Shown: positions 5,932 to 15,688 of the stretch, piece by piece
Position numbering within the stretch: position 1 is the first letter of the stretch
Layout of the letters: each line of letters begins with the position of its first letter
NCBI GenBank assembly: GCA_035641235.1
Contig: DASQUP010000310.1
Coordinates: 1 to 17,895, forward strand
Source of the DNA: DASQUP01 sp035641235
GTDB lineage: Bacteria > Actinomycetota > CADDZG01 > WHSQ01
Direction of reading: 5' to 3'
Length of the DNA: 17,895 bases
Program-made: the position numbers and the translations under genes
The notes under the pieces: generated by a model
What the model was told of the DNA's origin: nothing
Database searches by the model: none
The model's input: only the letters and a program-made list of their open reading frames with translations

Positions 5932-6787
5932 ATTGGGTTGGTGGTGCTGCGGGATTGGGGCGGCCTCCGGTCATCGCGTGGAGCGCCGCAGCCGACATCA
6001 CCTGCAGCGCCGGCTCCTGTCCCGTCCAGATCCGAAACGACGCCGCCGCTTGGTGCACGAGCATCCCGAGGCCACCCCAGGCTTGAGCTCCGGCACCCCG
6101 AGCCGCCCTGACCAGAGCGGTGGTCGGGGGTCTGTAGAGAAGGTCGACGACCACCTGTCCGGAGTGGAACGGCGCGCCGGGTATTGGGTTCTCTCCGTCA
6201 CTCCCCAGCGGAGTCGCATTGACGATCACGTCCGCCTCGGCCGCAGCGGCCTCGGCCAGCGACCATTCGATGGACTCGCCGGCGGATGCGAGCTTGGCGG
6301 CCTCGGTGCCCTTCTCGGGGTCGCGCGCCGCCACCGTCACCGACGCGGCCCCCGAATCGGCAAGCGCCTTCACCACCGCTCGCGCGGCCCCGCCGGCTCC
6401 AAGTATTAGGGCTCGACGGCCGGCGATCCCCACCCCCGCATCGCCTTCCAGGAACTCACGGAACCCATCGACGTCGGTGTTGTGGCCGATCAGTTTGTTG
6501 CCGAATCGCTGAATAGTGTTGACGGCGTCCAGGGCTTGCGCGTCCCCGGAGACCTCGTCGAGATGTTGAACGACCGCCTGCTTGTGCGGCATCGTCACGT
6601 TTGCCCCCAGGGCTCCGAGCGCCCTGATTCCGCGGACGGCATCGCCGAGTTCCTCCGGGGAAACCGGCCATGCGTAGTACGCACAATCGATACCAAGCCG
6701 GCGAAAGGCTGCGTTGTGGATCGTGGGTGACAACGTGTGCTCGAGCGGCCAGCCGAGGATGCCGAGGAAACTCCCGCCGGATTTCAC
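5924..6787 (-). CDS. aroE: Shikimate dehydrogenase
   Basis: Reduces 3-dehydroshikimate to shikimate with NADPH in aromatic amino acid synthesis; cytoplasmic; 287 aa. The substrate-binding motif is T18-L-S-P (usually SLSP), followed by HNAAF. The catalytic Lys69 lies in NVTMPHK and Asp105 in GHNTDVDGF. The Rossmann loop GAGGAAR is at 130-136, with VAARDPEK after it at the NADP-discriminating position, and NATPLG follows. The C-terminal GLGMLVHQAAASFRIWTG is typical. I chose GTG at 6787: it lies one base after the mltG stop (TGA-G-GTG), has GGAG 7 nt upstream, and gives the family length. The upstream in-frame ATG (6901) would add 38 unrelated residues read out of mltG. The gene ends inside repeat copy B. 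Confidence 0.95.
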   Translation of the reverse strand: MKSGGSFLGILGWPLEHTLSPTIHNAAFRRLGIDCAYYAWPVSPEELGDAVRGIRALGALGANVTMPHKQAVVQHLDEVSGDAQALDAVNTIQRFGNKLIGHNTDVDGFREFLEGDAGVGIAGRRALILGAGGAARAVVKALADSGAASVTVAARDPEKGTEAAKLASAGESIEWSLAEAAAAEADVIVNATPLGSDGENPIPGAPFHSGQVVVDLLYRPPTTALVRAARGAGAQAWGGLGMLVHQAAASFRIWTGQEPALQVMSAAALHAMTGGRPNPAAPPTQSF

Positions 6788-6788
6788 C

Positions 6789-7826
6789 TCAGCACTCCAG
6801 TCCTTGATAGTTCGACTTGTCCTGGAGGAACTCGTCGTAGCTGGAGCTGAACGCGTGATTCCCTTCGCAGTCGGCGAGCACGTAGTAGAGCCAGTCCCCA
6901 TCCGCCGGATTCAGTGCCGCCTCGAGGGACGCGCTGCTCGGCGCGCCGATAGGCGTGGGAGGAAGACCTGGGTTCTTGCGAGTGTTGTAGGGCGAGTCCA
7001 CCTCGAGATCGGATTGGGTGAGCGACTGTTTGTGTTCTCCCAACGCATAGAGGACAGTCGCGTCGATGCCGAGTGTCATTCCCTCGCGCAGCCGGTTGTA
7101 GATCACCTGGGCCACCTTTGGCCTTTCCGAATCGACGCGCGTTTCTGCCTCGATCATGGACGCAACAATGGCCACGTCGTAACGGGTGAGATTGAGCTGT
7201 TTCGCAGTGGAGAAATCAAGGCTTGAGAACTGTTTCTCGAACTCGGCGACCAGCCGATCCAGGATCGTTCTCTCGGTGTCCTTCTCGACGATTTGGTACG
7301 TCGACGGGAAGAGTAGGCCTTCGAGGGTGTCCACTTGTTTCGGCTGGTACTTGGAACGAACCTCCCCGTTGGTCGCTAAATTCAAGAAGGCCTTGCCCGA
7401 GAGATCGGTGTCGCGATCGAGTACCGCCGCGAAGTCCTCGAGCCACAAGCCCTCCCGAAACGTCACGTTGACGAACTCCTCGCCCGCGGGGTTGTTCCCC
7501 AGCAGCCAGTCGAGCGCATCGCCGGCGGTGAGCCCACGCGGCATCTGATATTCGCCGGCCTGGATCTGCTCCGCTCCCTCACCGACGTACGTCGCTATTC
7601 GAAATCCGGTTGCGGACTTGATGACTCCCCGTTCTTCGAGGATCGTCCCAATCTGGCTCACGCCGGCGCCCTTCGGAACAACCACCTGAACGACCTCACC
7701 CGGATCACTCGATCCCCAGACGCCCACCGAACGCAGGTAGAAGTTCGCTGCGAGGACAGGCGTTCCGAGGATGGCAAGGAACACTCCGAGCACAACCATG
7801 AGGCGACCGCGTTTGGTGAGGCTCAC
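6789..7826 (-). CDS. mltG: Endolytic murein transglycosylase MltG (YceG-like)
   Basis: Membrane-anchored lytic transglycosylase that cuts nascent glycan strands and terminates their growth; 345 aa. A single N-terminal transmembrane helix spans about residues 9-28, with the rest outside. Residues about 45-110 form the LysM-like subdomain (VVVPKGAGVSQIGTILEERG). The catalytic domain carries Glu226 in ASMIEAETR. The conserved IDATVLYALGE and SPYNTRKNPGLPPTPIGAP blocks line the active site. The GTG start overlaps the ruvX stop by 4 nt (GTGA), and aroE starts one base after its stop. Start choice is supported by this overlap and by the correctly placed membrane helix. Confidence 0.95.
   Translation of the reverse strand: MSLTKRGRLMVVLGVFLAILGTPVLAANFYLRSVGVWGSSDPGEVVQVVVPKGAGVSQIGTILEERGVIKSATGFRIATYVGEGAEQIQAGEYQMPRGLTAGDALDWLLGNNPAGEEFVNVTFREGLWLEDFAAVLDRDTDLSGKAFLNLATNGEVRSKYQPKQVDTLEGLLFPSTYQIVEKDTERTILDRLVAEFEKQFSSLDFSTAKQLNLTRYDVAIVASMIEAETRVDSERPKVAQVIYNRLREGMTLGIDATVLYALGEHKQSLTQSDLEVDSPYNTRKNPGLPPTPIGAPSSASLEAALNPADGDWLYYVLADCEGNHAFSSSYDEFLQDKSNYQGLEC
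6795..6798 (-). promoter_or_regulatory. Ribosome binding site deciding the aroE start
   Basis: GGAG on the minus strand inside the end of mltG, 7 nt before GTG6787. It supports translation coupled to mltG termination rather than a longer aroE product. Confidence 0.65.
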
Positions 7827-8236
7827 CGGCCGGCCCCGGCGTCGAGGTAGCCCTGCAGGATGACCTGAGCGGCCACCGCGTCCCGAATCTGCCGGCGCGC
7901 CGCAGCTCGTCCCCCTCCGGCGCGCAGGCCTTGCTCGGCGACGACCGTCGACAGGCGCTCATCGTGCTCGACAACCTGAACATCGGTTGCCACCCTCAAT
8001 CGCTCGAGGAACTGTTGTTGCTCGGCAACCGCCGGACCTTTGCGACCGCTCAGGCCGACCGGGTGGCCCACCACTACACATTCGACCTCCCGCTCGCGGA
8101 TGAGCTGAATGACGCGAGCGATGGGATCGGTCTCGTTTGTATCGATGACTTCGAGCGGCCGGGCGAAGCGTGTTTCGGTGTCCGCTACGGCCACCCCCAC
8201 GCGGCGCCGGCCGGGATCCACTCCCAGCAGTATCAC
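7823..8236 (-). CDS. ruvX: Putative Holliday junction resolvase / pre-16S rRNA nuclease RuvX (YqgF)
   Basis: RNase H-fold nuclease of 137 aa, the family's usual size. Family members have been linked to pre-16S rRNA 5' processing and to resolvase-like activity. Motifs: GVDPGRRRVGVAVAD with Asp7, VVVGHPVGLSGRKG (55-67), DERLST (92-97), and the C-terminal DAVAAQVILQGYL with Asp119. The start is GTG8236, whose first base is the last base of the alaS stop (TAGTG); the 3' end overlaps mltG by 4 nt. Translation is therefore probably coupled through alaS-ruvX-mltG. Confidence 0.94.
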   Translation of the reverse strand: MILLGVDPGRRRVGVAVADTETRFARPLEVIDTNETDPIARVIQLIREREVECVVVGHPVGLSGRKGPAVAEQQQFLERLRVATDVQVVEHDERLSTVVAEQGLRAGGGRAAARRQIRDAVAAQVILQGYLDAGAGR

Positions 8237-10875
8237 TACGTTGCCAACGCGTCGCGAGCTGCCTGCGCGACGGCATTGATTGCCTCTTCGATCTTGTCCG
8301 CCGCCTTCCCTCCCGAGATGGCGAGATCGGGTTTTCCTCCCGCACCGCCGCCGAGAAGTGCGGCTCCCGGAGCAAGCAGATCGCGCGCCGATATCCCGCG
8401 CTCTACGAGGTCCTTGGACACCGCGCCGACCAGGTTGGCGCGCCCCTCGCCCGCCGTTCCGAGGACGATGACGGCCGATCCCAGCCGTCCTTTCAGCTGC
8501 TGGGCAAGCGAACGGAGCGCATCCACACCGGCGTCCCGGCGCGCCACAACTAGACGAGTGCCGTCCACATCGACGGCCGTATCCGCCAGAGCCTCGGCGT
8601 CGGAGGTTGCCGACTGCCGTTCGATCTCACCGACGCGGCGCTCGAGATCCTTCTGCGTGGCGAGCACCTTCTCGACGCGCTCGGCCACCTCGTCGGGAGG
8701 TGTCTTCAGCAGATCGGCTGCGCGCTCCAGCACCGCAACCTTGCGCTGCAAGTACTCGAGCCCGTCGCGCCCAACGAGTGCCTCGACCCTGCGGAGGTTT
8801 GCTCCGACGGAGCCTTCCGCAGTGATCACGATGACGCCGATCTGGCTCGTGTGGGGAACGTGGGTTCCGCCACACAGCTCCTTCGAGTAGTCGCCCACCT
8901 CAACGACGCGAACGAAGTCCCCATACTTCTCGCCGAAGATCGCCATCGCCCCGATCGACCGTGCGTACTCGAAACTCGTTTCGTACGCCCGCACGGAGTC
9001 GTCGACCAGCACCCTGCTCTGGAGCTCCTCGCCGAATTCGGCCACCCGGTCGTCGCCGAGTGGTTCGAAGTGATTGAAGTCGAATCGCAGCCTGCCTGGC
9101 TCGACGAGTGATCCCTTCTGCGTGGCGTGGTCTCCGAGCCGGTCGCGAAGCAACCAGTGGAGCACGTGCGTCGCGGTGTGGGCGCGCTGAGATCCGGCGC
9201 GCCACGCAGCATCGACGACGGCCTCGACTTCGTCTCCCACCTTGAACTCACCCTCGGTGATCTTCACGAAGTGCCCGATCAATCCGGGGGCGATACGCTG
9301 GACGTCAAGCACTTCGGCACGACCCGACGGTCCGCGCAGGACACCGCGGTCGGCGACCTGTCCTCCGCCCTCGGCGTAGAAGACGGTGCGGTCGAGGACT
9401 ATCTCGCCCTCGGCGCCCTCCGTCAGCAGTGGCACTCCCTCGGCGCCGCGTGCAAGGCCGAGCACGTGCCCGGTCGTAACCAGATGTTCGAAGCCGAGAA
9501 ACTCCGTCGCACCCTGCTCTTCGCCAAGGCCGGCAAGGGACTCGGCTGCGGGCCTCCCCGCCTCCGCACGGCGCGCCGCCCGAGCGCGCTCCCGCTGTTC
9601 GGCCATGAGGGTCTCGAACCGCTCCTGGTCGATCGTCAATTCGGACTCCTGGGCGATCTCGCGCGTCAGATCAATCGGAAAGCCGAAGGTGTCGTGCAGC
9701 TTGAAAGCCACATCCCCCGGAAGTTGCCCCTCCCCCGACGGGAGACGGTTGATCTCCTCCTCGAGGAGAACCAAACCCTGCTTCAAGGTCCCGGTGAAGC
9801 GCTCCTCTTCGCTGCTTGCGATGTCGACGATGAAGTCTTTCCGCTCCGTGATCTCCGGATACGCATCGCCCATTTGCTCCACGACGTTCTCGATCATCGT
9901 CGGAAAGATCGAATGTTCGCTCCCGATGAGCCGCGCATAACGAACGGCGCGCCGGATGATCCTGCGCAGGACGTAGCCGCGCTCTTCATTAGAAGGAAGG
10001 ATCCCGTCTCCGATCATGAACGTCACCGAGCGAGCATGGTCGGCAAGGATTCGAAGCGTCACGTCTGCCTTCGCGTCGTCGCCGTAGCGGTGGCCGGTCA
10101 CCAGGCCGGCTTGCTCGATAAGGCTGGCGAGGATGTCCGCCTCGAAGATGGTGTCCCTTTCCTGAAGGATCATGGCGATGCGCTCGAGACCTGCGCCGGT
10201 GTCGATGTTCTTCTTCGGCAACTCGTCGACCGGCTCGATCGCTGCGTTGCAGTCGTTCTGCATGAACACGAGGTTCCAGATCTCGACGTAGCGGTCTTCG
10301 TTGTCGGCGGGCCCGTTTACCGAGGGCTCCCCGAAGCGGTCACCCAGGTCGACGAAGATCTCGGAGCACGGACCGCAGGGCCCGGCAATGCCCATCGACC
10401 AGAAGTTGTCCTTCTTTCCGCGGCGCAGGACCCTCTCGGGCCTCACGCCGACCGACTCGATCCAGATCTGCTCCGCATCGTCGTCGGTCGTGTAGACGGT
10501 CGCCCACAGGCGCTCCGGATCGAGCCCGAAGGCCTCGGTAACGAGTTGCCAACCCCAATTGCACGCGTCTTCCTTGTAGTAATCGCCGAACGAGAAGTTG
10601 CCGAGCATCTCGAAAAACGTGAGGTGCCGGTTCGTGTGCCCGACCTCCTCCAGGTCGTTGTGTTTGCCCCCTGCGCGCATGCACTTCTGAACCGTCACCG
10701 CCCTGTCATAAGGAGGGTTCTGCTCGCCGAGGAAGTAGGGCTTGAACTGGTTCATTCCCGCGTTCGTCAGCAGCAGGGTGGGGTCGTTCGGTAGGAGCGA
10801 GGACGAGGGCACATGCCTGTGGCCGCGCTCGACGAAGAAGTCGATGAACGTCTGGCGGATGGTTTTGGTGTCCAT
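8236..10875 (-). CDS. alaS: Alanyl-tRNA synthetase
   Basis: Charges tRNA-Ala; 879 aa from ATG10875, the usual bacterial length. The class II catalytic domain starts at once (TIRQTFIDFFVERGH), with GMNQFKPYFLG and the FFEMLGNFSFGDY block. The editing-domain zinc site is intact: His566 and His570 in HTATHVLHW, Cys668 and His672 in CGGTH. The C-terminal DHHA1-type region carries LLGGGAGGKPDLAISGG. An in-frame extension to 11016 would add 47 Arg/Pro-rich residues without homology, so I use the ATG. There is no Shine-Dalgarno before it; TACGCT at 10886-10891, 10 nt upstream, could be a -10 box of a leaderless or short-leader transcript. The stop overlaps the ruvX start by one base. Confidence 0.97.
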   Translation of the reverse strand: MDTKTIRQTFIDFFVERGHRHVPSSSLLPNDPTLLLTNAGMNQFKPYFLGEQNPPYDRAVTVQKCMRAGGKHNDLEEVGHTNRHLTFFEMLGNFSFGDYYKEDACNWGWQLVTEAFGLDPERLWATVYTTDDDAEQIWIESVGVRPERVLRRGKKDNFWSMGIAGPCGPCSEIFVDLGDRFGEPSVNGPADNEDRYVEIWNLVFMQNDCNAAIEPVDELPKKNIDTGAGLERIAMILQERDTIFEADILASLIEQAGLVTGHRYGDDAKADVTLRILADHARSVTFMIGDGILPSNEERGYVLRRIIRRAVRYARLIGSEHSIFPTMIENVVEQMGDAYPEITERKDFIVDIASSEEERFTGTLKQGLVLLEEEINRLPSGEGQLPGDVAFKLHDTFGFPIDLTREIAQESELTIDQERFETLMAEQRERARAARRAEAGRPAAESLAGLGEEQGATEFLGFEHLVTTGHVLGLARGAEGVPLLTEGAEGEIVLDRTVFYAEGGGQVADRGVLRGPSGRAEVLDVQRIAPGLIGHFVKITEGEFKVGDEVEAVVDAAWRAGSQRAHTATHVLHWLLRDRLGDHATQKGSLVEPGRLRFDFNHFEPLGDDRVAEFGEELQSRVLVDDSVRAYETSFEYARSIGAMAIFGEKYGDFVRVVEVGDYSKELCGGTHVPHTSQIGVIVITAEGSVGANLRRVEALVGRDGLEYLQRKVAVLERAADLLKTPPDEVAERVEKVLATQKDLERRVGEIERQSATSDAEALADTAVDVDGTRLVVARRDAGVDALRSLAQQLKGRLGSAVIVLGTAGEGRANLVGAVSKDLVERGISARDLLAPGAALLGGGAGGKPDLAISGGKAADKIEEAINAVAQAARDALAT

Positions 10876-10925
10876 ACGGTAAACGAGCGTACCCGGACCC
10901 CGCCTCTGGGGTCGCGGTCGTGTCT

Positions 10926-11078
10926 CTAGCGGCGCGCCTCGAGCCGGTCGTTGACCCGCTCGAGCAGTGTAGTGGTCCAGGAACTCGGCGAATAGCGGCT
11001 GCGTCGCCGGTCCCACCTGCGGTTGAGTTCCAGCGTGACCGCCGCACCGGCAACGAGGGCAAGGAGTCGCTTGATCAT
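10926..11078 (-). CDS. Small membrane-anchored protein of about 50 aa upstream of alaS
   Basis: Short ORF starting ATG11078. Residues 3-18 are hydrophobic (IKRLLALVAGAAVTLEL), followed by a strongly basic stretch (NRRWDRRRSR) and a helical tail ending RLEARR. The topology is one membrane segment with a cytoplasmic basic tail. Actinobacteria such as Streptomyces carry small membrane proteins (DUF948/DUF6167 type) directly before alaS; this looks like a positional counterpart, though I see no firm sequence match. TAGGGT lies 7 nt before the ATG, the spacing of a -10 box in leaderless genes. A TTG at 11135 would add 19 residues and is less likely. alaS starts 50 nt after its stop. Confidence 0.5.
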   Translation of the reverse strand: MIKRLLALVAGAAVTLELNRRWDRRRSRYSPSSWTTTLLERVNDRLEARR

Positions 11079-11168
11079 GGCGGTGACCCTACCCGATCGG
11101 CGATCCTCCAGCTCGCCGGAGCGCCGAGGTGTCAATTCAGCGCCACCACCCGGCGTTCAGTTAACAAC

Positions 11169-12404
11169 TCAGGCTTGTTGCTCTCCGCGCGCCGGAACCT
11201 CGCTGAACCGGACGACGCGGTTCCGACCCGATCTCTTTGCTTCGTATAGAGCGATGTCGGCGCGCTCGCAGAGTTCATCGATGTCGGTAAGTTCCGCGGT
11301 GATCGCAGCGATGCCCGAGCTCATCGTGACCGGCAGAACGGTCGATTCCACCTCGGACCTGAGCCTCTCGAGGGCGATGGCCGCCGCCTGCTCATCGGTC
11401 TCCGGCAGGATGATCGCGAACTCGTCCCCACCGATCCTGAAGACATCGTCTCCGGCCCGGCCTCCCGACAGAACTTCGGCAAACTTCTTCAGGAGCCGGT
11501 CTCCCGCGGCGTGTCCGAAGCCGTCGTTGACAGCCTTGAAATTGTCGACGTCAATCAACGCAACCACGAGATCAAGATGGCGGTTTCGCGCATGGCGAAA
11601 CGCGAACTTCAGCTCAGCGCGAAACGATCGCCGGTTGTTGAGATCCGTCAGGTGATCGCGGTTCGAACGGTCTACGGCGCGCCGGTGAGCGGCGCGCAGC
11701 CACTGGCCTCCGAGCAGAAAGAACAGCGGAATCCCGACGATTATGGCGATGAGCACCGACCAGATGGTTCGTGCACGCAGGTCTGCGAGCTGGTGGTCGA
11801 GAACGTCCAGCTTCACGTCGACCTCGAGAGCGATGGTGCGGTTCTCCAGAGCGACCGGCACGATGTACTCGAAGTAATGGTGGTACGCGCCCCCTTCCCG
11901 TCCCCAGCTCGGACTTCTGCTCTGGATCACCTCGAGTACGTCATCGGCGCCGTGTCGTCGAAAGGTACCGGGAATCACACCTCCGCCCACTGCCGCGAGC
12001 ACCCGGCCCGTACTTTCCACGAGGTAAGTCCTCACCGTTCCGGGCCGCGTGGCAATTCCCTCGAGTACCTCATTGACCTCCTCCATCGGAGTCTGTCCGA
12101 GTTGGGTGGTCGCGTAGCGCTGGGCTATGAGACGGGCATCGGACCGGTGGATGTCGAGCTGTCCCTCGGTCAGGCGGCGCTCGATATCGCCCTGCGCGAA
12201 CATGTACTGAATCAAACCGACCATCGAGAATGCCAGCGCGATCGTAACGACCAGGCGCAGGTCAAAGCGGACGGCAGGTGACTGCCGCAGCCGGCGTAAT
12301 GAGCGACCCAATGCGGCCCGCTGGATCGATCGGCCAACCGCTCCTTTTGGGATTGCCGACAGCCGGGCAACGCCCACGCGCAAGGTCTCGGTCGCTACGG
12401 TCAT
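11169..12404 (-). CDS. Membrane diguanylate cyclase with extracytoplasmic sensor region
   Basis: Makes c-di-GMP from two GTP; 411 aa. A basic N-terminus precedes TM1 (about 48-69), an extracytoplasmic region of about 140 residues with no motif I recognise (perhaps CACHE/CHASE-like), TM2 (about 213-233) and a GGDEF domain (about 245-405). The catalytic signature RIGGDEFAI has GGDEF at 325-329. The metal-site IDVDNFK is at 284-290, with NDGFGHAAGDRLL after it. An intact inhibitory I-site RAGD (316-319) sits five residues before GGDEF, implying product feedback. No EAL domain. I chose ATG12404 over TTG12431 because neither has a clear ribosome site and ATG is commoner. It sits 81 bp after rarA and 90 bp before the small ORF upstream of alaS, so it may have its own promoter. 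Confidence 0.92.
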   Translation of the reverse strand: MTVATETLRVGVARLSAIPKGAVGRSIQRAALGRSLRRLRQSPAVRFDLRLVVTIALAFSMVGLIQYMFAQGDIERRLTEGQLDIHRSDARLIAQRYATTQLGQTPMEEVNEVLEGIATRPGTVRTYLVESTGRVLAAVGGGVIPGTFRRHGADDVLEVIQSRSPSWGREGGAYHHYFEYIVPVALENRTIALEVDVKLDVLDHQLADLRARTIWSVLIAIIVGIPLFFLLGGQWLRAAHRRAVDRSNRDHLTDLNNRRSFRAELKFAFRHARNRHLDLVVALIDVDNFKAVNDGFGHAAGDRLLKKFAEVLSGGRAGDDVFRIGGDEFAIILPETDEQAAAIALERLRSEVESTVLPVTMSSGIAAITAELTDIDELCERADIALYEAKRSGRNRVVRFSEVPARGEQQA

Positions 12405-12485
12405 AAGCGAAATGTCGGCCGTCCACTGCAAGAATTGAAGCCGATCGCGAATAAGTTGCTTGAACTACGTGTATATCGGCCCTTG

Positions 12486-13802
12486 CTAGTCGGAGGCCGA
12501 CTGTCCCTCCCGGCGTCGGCGCAGACGGTCGGCGAGCTCGCGCTCTCGGCCGGCGATCGCTTCGAAGTAGCGGCGACCTCGAAGGTCCTCGGGGAGGTAG
12601 TCCTGTTCGACGTAGCCGCCCGTGTCGTGCGGGTAGCGGTAGCCACGCCCGGCGCCCAGGGTCCTCGACGCTTGCGAGTGAGCGTCACGAATGTGAGGCG
12701 GGACCGGGAGCGGCCCTGTCGCCTGGACCTCTTCGGTAGCGGACCAGATCGCTTTCGCGCTCGCGTTGGACTTCGGCGCGATGGACAGGTACACGACGGC
12801 CTGGCTGAGATTGAGTGACGCCTCCGGCAGTCCGACAAACTCAAGCGCGTGGTGTGCGGCAACGGCAACTTGCAGAGCCGTCGGGTCCGCGTTGCCGACA
12901 TCCTCGGACGCAAAGATGACCATCCGGCGCGCGATGAACCTCGGATCCTCGCCGGCGTCCAGCATCCTGGCGAGCCAGTACACGGCCGCATCCGGATCCG
13001 ACCCGCGCATCGACTTGATGAATGCCGAGATGACGTCGTAGTGCCAGTCGCCGCCCTTGTCGTACGGAAGGGCGCGCCGCTGCAGCGCCTCCTCGGCGGC
13101 ATTGAGGTCGATCTCGCCTTGTGCGGTGGACATCAGGGCGGCGGCCTCGAGCGCGTTTAGTGCAGCGCGCGCATCGCCCCCGGCGCCGCGGGCGATGTGT
13201 TCGAGGGCCTCGGGCCGGGCTTTAACTCCGAGATTGCCGAGGCCCCGCTTTGTGTCCTCGAGTGCATTCTTCATGATCGCAACGAGGTCCTCTTCTGTGA
13301 GCGCCTCCAACCTGAACAACAGGCTGCGCGACATCAACGGCGAATTCACCTCGAAGCTGGGGTTCTCGGTAGTGGCGCCGACGAGGACGATCCAGCCGTT
13401 CTCAACCGCCGGGAGCAGAGCGTCCTGCTGAGCCTTGTTGAAACGGTGGATCTCATCGAGGAACAGAACGGTGCGGCGCCCGTGTTGACCGAGCCGCTCC
13501 TTAGCAGCGGCGATGACCTTCCGCACGTCGGCCACGCCGGCCGCAACCGCCGACATCGGCTCGAAGTGGGCGTCGGTGATCCGGGCGATGACGTGAGCCA
13601 GAGTCGTCTTGCCGGTGCCGGCGGGCCCCCACAGAACGATCGACGACAGCTCTCCCGACTCGATCCGGGCCCGCAGGGCCCGGCCGGGTCCGAGGATGTG
13701 GCGCTGACCGACGAATTGATCGAGGGCGCGCGGCCTCATGCGTGCCGCAAGCGGCGCATATTCGTCGAACCGGTCCTCCAGGGCGCTTTCGAACAGATCC
13801 AT
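12486..13802 (-). CDS. rarA: Replication-associated recombination protein A (AAA+ ATPase)
   Basis: RarA/MgsA clamp-loader-like AAA+ ATPase acting at stalled replication forks; 438 aa. The N-terminal ARMRPRALDQFVGQ motif is typical. Walker A GPAGTGKTT is at 59-67 and Walker B LFLDEIHRF has Asp116-Glu117. The sensor-1 block GATTENPSFEVNSPLMSR follows, then the arginine-finger/sensor-2 area with GGDARAALNALE. The C-terminal family blocks FASEDVGNADPTAL and GRRYFEAI are present. Start ATG13802 gives the standard MDLFE opening. It follows aspS by 86 bp that contain a strong hairpin, so it may be partly uncoupled from the hisS-aspS transcript. Actinobacteria commonly carry rarA between aspS and alaS. 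Confidence 0.95.
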   Translation of the reverse strand: MDLFESALEDRFDEYAPLAARMRPRALDQFVGQRHILGPGRALRARIESGELSSIVLWGPAGTGKTTLAHVIARITDAHFEPMSAVAAGVADVRKVIAAAKERLGQHGRRTVLFLDEIHRFNKAQQDALLPAVENGWIVLVGATTENPSFEVNSPLMSRSLLFRLEALTEEDLVAIMKNALEDTKRGLGNLGVKARPEALEHIARGAGGDARAALNALEAAALMSTAQGEIDLNAAEEALQRRALPYDKGGDWHYDVISAFIKSMRGSDPDAAVYWLARMLDAGEDPRFIARRMVIFASEDVGNADPTALQVAVAAHHALEFVGLPEASLNLSQAVVYLSIAPKSNASAKAIWSATEEVQATGPLPVPPHIRDAHSQASRTLGAGRGYRYPHDTGGYVEQDYLPEDLRGRRYFEAIAGRERELADRLRRRREGQSASD

Positions 13803-13828
13803 GTGCCCATTGTGACGCCTGCCCGCGG

Positions 13829-13880
13829 CGTTTCTGTCTGCTCAGAACCGCGCTTTCCGCGGTTTTCAGCAGACAGAACG
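13829..13880. repeat. Strong 21-bp-stem hairpin between aspS and rarA (copy C of the CGTTCTG family)
   Basis: Arms 13832-13852 and 13858-13878 pair at 19 of 21 positions around a 5-nt loop (CTTTC). The ends read CGTTTCTGTC and GACAGAACG, related to the arms of copies A and B. It begins 8 bp after the aspS stop on the minus strand. There is no T-run after the stem in either direction, so it is not a textbook intrinsic terminator. It may attenuate read-through from aspS, protect the 3' end, or be a dispersed palindromic element. Confidence 0.8.
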
Positions 13881-13888
13881 AAAATCCG

Positions 13889-15684
<1,796 letters not shown>

Positions 15685-15688
<4 letters not shown>

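Noticed and set aside
9127..10794. 555-aa open frame on the plus strand opposite alaS
   Set aside because: It lies wholly antisense to a well-supported alaS with intact motifs; long antisense frames are common in GC-rich genes, and its peptide resembles no family.
11092..11135. TTGACA (minus strand, 11130-11135) as the -35 of a promoter for the small ORF/alaS
   Set aside because: No -10 hexamer at 16-19 bp; the nearest TANNNT (TAGGGT) is 38 bp away.
11511..12281. 256-aa plus-strand frame opposite the diguanylate cyclase
   Set aside because: Antisense shadow of a gene with an intact GGDEF motif.
13829..13880. Calling the aspS-rarA hairpin a classical intrinsic terminator
   Set aside because: No T-run follows the stem on either strand, so it is listed as a repeat/hairpin instead.
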